In this document: piece by piece, positions 16,273-20,122 of the stretch
How the letters are laid out: each line of letters starts with the position of its first letter
Numbering within the stretch: the stretch's first letter is position 1
From: CAYSHJ01 sp964589725
GTDB taxonomy: Bacteria; Planctomycetota; Planctomycetia; Planctomycetales; Planctomycetaceae
DNA length: 20,122 nucleotides
Direction of reading: 5' to 3'
Assembly: GCA_964589725.1 (NCBI GenBank)
Contig: CAZPUJ010000436.1
Span: forward strand, 1-20,122
Made by a program: the position numbers and the translations under genes
Notes under the pieces: model-generated
Told to the model about the DNA's origin: nothing
Databases searched by the model: none
The model's input: the letters and a program-made list of their open reading frames with translations, nothing else

Positions 16273-16521
16273 ATGCCGTACTATGAGTTCCTCTGGACCG
16301 ACGAAACGATCGAGCATGTCGCAGAACACGGTGTCAGTCCAGAAGAGTTACAAGAGGTCGTTCGAGACCCTGACGAAATTGGTGAAAGCCGGTCGTCCGG
16401 GCGACCCTGCTGTTGGGGCGAGACTACCGCGGGAAGATATTTGTTTTGCGTCTTTGAGAAGTTGGACGATTCCACAATCATGCCGATCACGGTCTACGAA
16501 GTTCCACGACGCTTCGCGTGA
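16273..16521 (+). CDS. small toxin-like protein (BrnT/RelE-like, uncertain)
   Basis: An 82-residue protein: FLWTDETIEHVAEHGVSPEEL (residues 6-26), then SSGRPCCWGETTAGRYLFCV and a final strand IMPITVYEVPRR. The order helix-H-x-x-x-HGVS, then a strand pair, then a final strand with basic residues resembles BrnT-type ribonuclease toxins of the RelE superfamily, though the match is by eye. AGGAGCAGGGA precedes ATG 16273, which supports this start over an upstream GTG/ATG at 16225. The antitoxin-like gene starts 11 bases after its stop, typical of a two-gene toxin-antitoxin operon, with toxin first as in brnTA. Its orientation is opposite to its neighbours. Confidence 0.65.
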   Translation: MPYYEFLWTDETIEHVAEHGVSPEELQEVVRDPDEIGESRSSGRPCCWGETTAGRYLFCVFEKLDDSTIMPITVYEVPRRFA

Positions 16522-16532
16522 GGCGAATTGAA

Positions 16533-16871
16533 ATGAGCATCAAGACGATATCTCCCGAACTCCTTGAACAAATCCGTCGGGACCGTGAAGCGGTCACGGC
16601 AGAGCTTCCAGATTTACAGCAGCGACACGAGCGAATGGTTGAGGCGAAAGGTGAGGAGACCGTCTCCGGGCAACTTCGTCGAGCGATTCATGGCAGCGGC
16701 CGATTGATTCGGGAAATTGCCACAGATGCCGGAATCACCTCCGAACAACTCAGCGACTTCTTGGAAGGAACCCGCACGTTGCGCTCGGATGTGTTGGACC
16801 GAGTGGCACTGGCGGCAGGCGCGAGCATTCGGCTGGAGCCAACCGCCGCTTCGCGGGTGACGAAATCTTGA
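16533..16871 (+). CDS. antitoxin-like helix-turn-helix protein
   Basis: A 112-residue protein. Residues 1-45 are charged and helical (LEQIRRDREAVTAELPDLQQ). Residues ~47-104 look like an XRE-type helix-turn-helix: LRRAIHGSGRLIREIATDAG, then ITSEQLSDFLEGTRTLRSDV and LDRVALAAGASIRLEP. Such proteins paired with a small toxin normally bind both toxin and the operon promoter. GAGG at about 16520 serves ATG 16533; a GTG at 16518 overlapping the toxin stop is an alternative. It ends 14 bases from the 3' end of the convergent enolase-superfamily gene. Confidence 0.75.
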   Translation: MSIKTISPELLEQIRRDREAVTAELPDLQQRHERMVEAKGEETVSGQLRRAIHGSGRLIREIATDAGITSEQLSDFLEGTRTLRSDVLDRVALAAGASIRLEPTAASRVTKS

Positions 16872-16885
16872 ATCGGCCGTTTTGA

Positions 16886-18010
16886 TCAGCGTGACTCAGC
16901 AATGAAGTACCGCTTCACGAATTCCTCGTTCAGCGTGACGCCCAGGCCCGGACGGTCGGGGACGCGGATCAGTCCATCGCGGTCGGCTTGGACTCGCTCG
17001 AGCGTCAATTCGTTTCGCATCGGGACGTCTTCCACGCAATCCTCGAAGATGAAGGCGTCGCGGCAGGTGCTCAGCCAGTGCAGGCTGGCGGCAACGGTGA
17101 TCGGACTGGTGTAGCAGTGATTGCAGAGACGTGCTCCGATTTCTTCGACGCGCTGACGGATGTAGCTGGCGTCGGTGAAGCCGTTGCGTGAGAGATCGAC
17201 TTGATACACGTCGAGCGCGTGCTGATCGATGAACGGGCGGAACGATTCACGACCGCACTCCCCCTCCCCTGCTGCGATCGGGACGGGCGAGCGGTCGCGC
17301 AGCCAGCGATAGCCCTCGACGTCCGCTTGGCGTAGCGGTTCTTCGAGCCACTCGATGTTGTAGTCGGCAAACTTGTGAGCACGTCGCAGCGCGGTCCGAG
17401 CGTCCCACGCGCAGCCGGCGTCGATCAGCAGCGTGGCTTTGTCGCCGAGTCCCTTTCGCGCGCCGCGCACGAGGTCAATGTCGACAGCCTCGGACGTGCC
17501 CATCGGCTCCCAGCCGAATTTGACTGCGTTGTAACCAGCTTCGATCCAGCGGCGACCGATGTCAGCGGTCTCTTTGCCATCGCGGCCGAACAGGATCGAG
17601 GCATACGCCGGAATCGACTTGTGGTGTGCTCCGCCGAGCAGCCGGTGAATTGGCTGGCCGAAGAGCTTGCCTTTCAAATCCCACAAGGCCATGTCGATCG
17701 CCGCCATCGCCGAGACGGTGACGCTTGTGCGGCCGAAGTACATCGTGCGGCGATACATCTTCTGCCACAGCCGTTCCGTTTCGAGCGGGTTCTCGCCGAC
17801 CAGAATCTGTCGCAGGCCGCACGCGATGTTGTGGCTGAACGGCGCGTCGATGATCGCCTTCACGACCTCCGGCGACGAATCCGCTTCGCCAATCCCTTCG
17901 AGTCCGTCGTCAGTGCGGACTCGCACCAACACAACGTCCTGACAACTCGCGGTCTTGGCCACGACCGATTCACAGCGCAGCACTTGGCAGACGATTTCGG
18001 TGATCTTCAT
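16886..18010 (-). CDS. mandelate racemase/muconate lactonizing enzyme family protein
   Basis: A 374-residue enolase-superfamily enzyme. It has an N-terminal capping domain (1-~115) and a barrel with the three metal ligands D197 (LLIDAGCAW), E223 (WLEEPL) and E249 (PIAAGEG). H298 in LCNHCYTSP fits the catalytic His. The usual KxK acid/base motif reads K164-F-G166 (AVKFGWEP), so the second Lys is absent. This is known in some acid-sugar dehydratase branches. Likely reaction: dehydration or racemisation of a sugar acid, substrate unknown. ATG 18010 is preceded by GAGGAGCCGCTG, a good ribosome-binding site. It diverges from the DUF1549 gene across 245 bases and converges on the toxin-antitoxin-like pair. 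Confidence 0.93.
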   Translation of the reverse strand: MKITEIVCQVLRCESVVAKTASCQDVVLVRVRTDDGLEGIGEADSSPEVVKAIIDAPFSHNIACGLRQILVGENPLETERLWQKMYRRTMYFGRTSVTVSAMAAIDMALWDLKGKLFGQPIHRLLGGAHHKSIPAYASILFGRDGKETADIGRRWIEAGYNAVKFGWEPMGTSEAVDIDLVRGARKGLGDKATLLIDAGCAWDARTALRRAHKFADYNIEWLEEPLRQADVEGYRWLRDRSPVPIAAGEGECGRESFRPFIDQHALDVYQVDLSRNGFTDASYIRQRVEEIGARLCNHCYTSPITVAASLHWLSTCRDAFIFEDCVEDVPMRNELTLERVQADRDGLIRVPDRPGLGVTLNEEFVKRYFIAESR

Positions 18011-18255
18011 CAGCGGCTCCTCGGAGACATTTGAACTGGCGACTCAGGCCGCCAAGATCATCGCCATGAAGCCAGAAGTCAAAGGTAGACGAATTGTTGG
18101 CAGACGAAAGAATTCCATGACTCGCAATTCGTCGACCCAGAATTCTTGTGCCAACCATTCTTTTGAAAGGTTACTTCGCAAGTCATCACGCGAGACGATA
18201 TGCTGAATCGCCTGCCAATGAGTTCTTCCCACCCGTCGCGATTCGAGGTTTTTTG

Positions 18256-20122
18256 ATGCCCCGATCCCGCCTTTGCCTGCTGACATGGATTTTTCTCGCG
18301 TCGGTGTCGCCGAGTATCGTTGCATTGGCTGAACAGCCCGCAGCACCCGCGGCCGACGTCGACTTCGAACTCGACATTCAGCCGATCTTCACGAAGTTCG
18401 GCTGCAATGCCGGAGCGTGTCACGGCAAGCAGCGCGGGCAGAATGGGTTTCAGCTCTCGCTGTTGGCCTTTGATCCGGATTTCGATTACGACGCACTGAC
18501 GAAGGAGTCTCGCGGGCGGCGCGTGTCGTTGACGGCTCCGGAGCAAAGCCTCCTGCTGCAGAAGCCGACGAGCACGGTGCCGCACGGCGGCGGGAAGCGT
18601 TTGGAGCCGAACGATGTCGACTTCGCCAGGTTGCAACGTTGGGTCATGGCCGGAATGCCGCGAGCCGCGGCGAGTGCGACGAAGTTGGAGCGAATCACCG
18701 TCGAGCCGAGCGATCGCATCCTCGCGAACACCGAGAAATTGCCGCTGAAGGTCACGGCGCAGTACTCAAACGGGACGACGCGTGACGTCACGCGGCTGGC
18801 TCAATTCCAGTCGAACGAACCGGCGATTGCGACCGTCAACGACGGCGGTGTCATAACGGCCGGAACGATCACGGGCGAGTCGGCCGTGATGGCTCGGTAC
18901 ATGAATCAGATTGCTGTCTGCACGGTGTCGGTCCCGCTGCCGACGGAAGTTCCGGCCGATGTGTACGACAAGCTGCCGCGAAGTAACTTCATCGACGATT
19001 TGGTTTGGAAGAAGCTCGCGCGGCTGCGGTTGACGCCGTCGCAGCCGGCGGCCGATCAAACGTTTTTGCGGCGAGCGTACATCGACATCATCGGGCGAGT
19101 CCCGTCCGCCGACGAAGCCAAGAAATTCCTCGACGACTCGTCGCCCGAGAATCGCGCCACTCTGGTCAACCAACTGCTCGAAGACCCCGAATACGCCGAG
19201 CACTGGGCCAACAAGTGGGCCGACCTGCTGCGGCCGAATCCGTATCACGTGGGCATCAAGTCGGTGCTGAATTACGACGCCTGGATTCGCGACGCCTTCC
19301 GCAAGAACAGACCGTACGACCAATTCGTGCGCGAGTTAATCACCGCGACGGGGAGCACTTGGCGGAACGGCAGCACGAACATGTTCCGCGACCGCCGCCA
19401 ACCCGACGAGTTGACCACCATCGTCAGCCAACTATTCCTCGGCATTCGGCTGGAGTGCGCGAAGTGTCATCACCACCCGTTCGAGAAGTGGAGCCAGGAC
19501 GACTTCTATTCCTTTGCCGCGTACTTCAGCCAGATCGGCCGAAAAGGGACCGGCATCTCAGCCCCGATCTCCGGCTCGGAAGAGTTCATCTTCACGGTGA
19601 AGTCTGGCAAGGTCGTGCATCCGCAAACGCAAAAGGAAATGTCGCCGCGCCCGCTGTTCCCACTCGCCACTAAACCCGCCGTAGCTGAAGTCGCCAGACT
19701 TCAGACGGACGCCGCATCGACTCCTGCCCCAGTCCAACCTCTGGCGAGTTCAGCTACGGATGCGGACCCACGCGAAGTGCTCGCCGATTGGATCACGTCG
19801 CCGAGTAATCCGTTCTTCGCACAAGTCATCGTCAACCGTGTCTGGACCGACCTGATGGAGCGAGGACTCGTCGAACCTGTCGATGATTTACGAGCTTCCA
19901 ATCCGCCCAGCAACGGTCCATTGCTGGACGCTCTGGCCGCTGATTTCCGTGACAACGGCTATGACATCAAAAAGTTGATCCGCCGGATAACGACTTCGCA
20001 CATTTACGGACTGAGCAGCGTCCCGAACGACCGCAACGCCGCTGACACGCGAAACTATTCGCGTCACTACCGTCAGCGGCTGCGCGGCGAAGTGCTGCTC
20101 GATTCGATTAGCCAGATCACCG
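18256..20122 (+). CDS. DUF1549/DUF1553 protein with cytochrome-like and Ig-like domains (truncated at window end)
   Basis: The frame is open from ATG 18256 to the last base, giving at least 622 residues. A signal peptide covers ~1-25. Residues 50-56 read CNAGACH, a C-x4-CH haem-like motif in the planctomycete cytochrome domain, followed by FQLSLLAFDPDFDYDAL and HGGGKRLEP. Residues ~143-225 are an Ig-like (BIG2-type) domain. DUF1549 follows from ~243 (DQTFLRRAYIDIIGRVPSAD, AEHWANKWADLLR) and includes C401-A-K-C-H405, a CxxCH motif. DUF1553 begins at ~505 (REVLADWITSPSNPFFAQVI, RRITTSHIYGLSS). GAGG seven bases before the ATG supports the start. These proteins are usually paired with DUF1501 genes and their role is unproven. 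Residues ~475-501 are encoded by an inverted repeat. Confidence 0.92.
   Translation, partial: MPRSRLCLLTWIFLASVSPSIVALAEQPAAPAADVDFELDIQPIFTKFGCNAGACHGKQRGQNGFQLSLLAFDPDFDYDALTKESRGRRVSLTAPEQSLLLQKPTSTVPHGGGKRLEPNDVDFARLQRWVMAGMPRAAASATKLERITVEPSDRILANTEKLPLKVTAQYSNGTTRDVTRLAQFQSNEPAIATVNDGGVITAGTITGESAVMARYMNQIAVCTVSVPLPTEVPADVYDKLPRSNFIDDLVWKKLARLRLTPSQPAADQTFLRRAYIDIIGRVPSADEAKKFLDDSSPENRATLVNQLLEDPEYAEHWANKWADLLRPNPYHVGIKSVLNYDAWIRDAFRKNRPYDQFVRELITATGSTWRNGSTNMFRDRRQPDELTTIVSQLFLGIRLECAKCHHHPFEKWSQDDFYSFAAYFSQIGRKGTGISAPISGSEEFIFTVKSGKVVHPQTQKEMSPRPLFPLATKPAVAEVARLQTDAASTPAPVQPLASSATDADPREVLADWITSPSNPFFAQVIVNRVWTDLMERGLVEPVDDLRASNPPSNGPLLDALAADFRDNGYDIKKLIRRITTSHIYGLSSVPNDRNAADTRNYSRHYRQRLRGEVLLDSISQIT
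19679..19759. repeat. inverted repeat inside the DUF1549/DUF1553 reading frame
   Basis: CCGTAGCTGAAGTCGCCAGA at 19679-19698 is matched in inverse orientation by 19740-19759 with one mismatch, around 41 bases. It encodes about residues 475-501 (AVAEVARLQTDAASTPAPVQ then PLASSATDAD) without breaking the frame, between the CxxCH region and DUF1553. GTAGCTGAAGTC-type palindromes are, from memory, dispersed planctomycete elements normally found between genes. Confidence 0.85.

Overview
This 20.1 kb window is chromosomal DNA of a planctomycete. The assignment rests on gene content read directly from the sequence: two DUF1501 genes (one only a C-terminal end), a large DUF1549/DUF1553 protein with haem-type motifs, a giant surface protein carrying the planctomycete LEPRxFL-type N-terminal motif, many exported catabolic enzymes, and several short inverted repeats scattered between genes. 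I cannot name the species. No rRNA, tRNA, CRISPR array, integrase or transposase gene is visible.

Layout. 1-195 is the end of a DUF1501 gene, followed at 237-388 by what looks like the decayed start of another and by a hairpin at 402-425. 460-4344 (minus) encodes a 1294-residue exported protein: RTX-type Asp/Gly repeats, a Calx-beta domain, a von Willebrand A domain with integrin-beta-like features, a 15-proline hinge and more RTX repeats. 4345-5281 is gene-poor. 5282-6828 (plus) holds two tandem paralogous lipoproteins separated by an inverted array that runs into the second gene's signal peptide. 6836-9233 (minus) holds a cupin, an exported HExxH metallopeptidase, a 42-codon frame joined to it by a TGATG overlap, and a Tat-type amidohydrolase. 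9234-9762 is intergenic, with a broken gene and a perfect 20-bp hairpin. 9763-14299 (minus) holds an exported isochorismatase-like hydrolase fused to a beta-sandwich, a complete DUF1501 protein and class II fumarase. 14452-16071 (minus) holds a lysine-rich H1-like protein with a possible RNA-polymerase-alpha-CTD-like domain and a membrane-anchored leucine-rich-repeat protein.

16076-18010 is the most unusual stretch. A toxin-antitoxin-like gene pair (plus) sits between a complete enolase-superfamily gene (minus) and a detached second copy of that gene's 3' end in the same orientation. 18256 to the window end (plus) is a DUF1549/DUF1553 protein, truncated by the edge, that carries a planctomycete-style inverted repeat inside its reading frame.

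Functionally this is a loose set of genes for extracellular and periplasmic catabolism (amidohydrolase, enolase-superfamily sugar-acid enzyme, cupin, hydrolase, DUF1501/DUF1549 proteins) plus one housekeeping TCA enzyme, with signs of gene decay and repeat activity. Starts were chosen from ribosome-binding sites and signal peptides where possible; uncertain ones are noted per gene.
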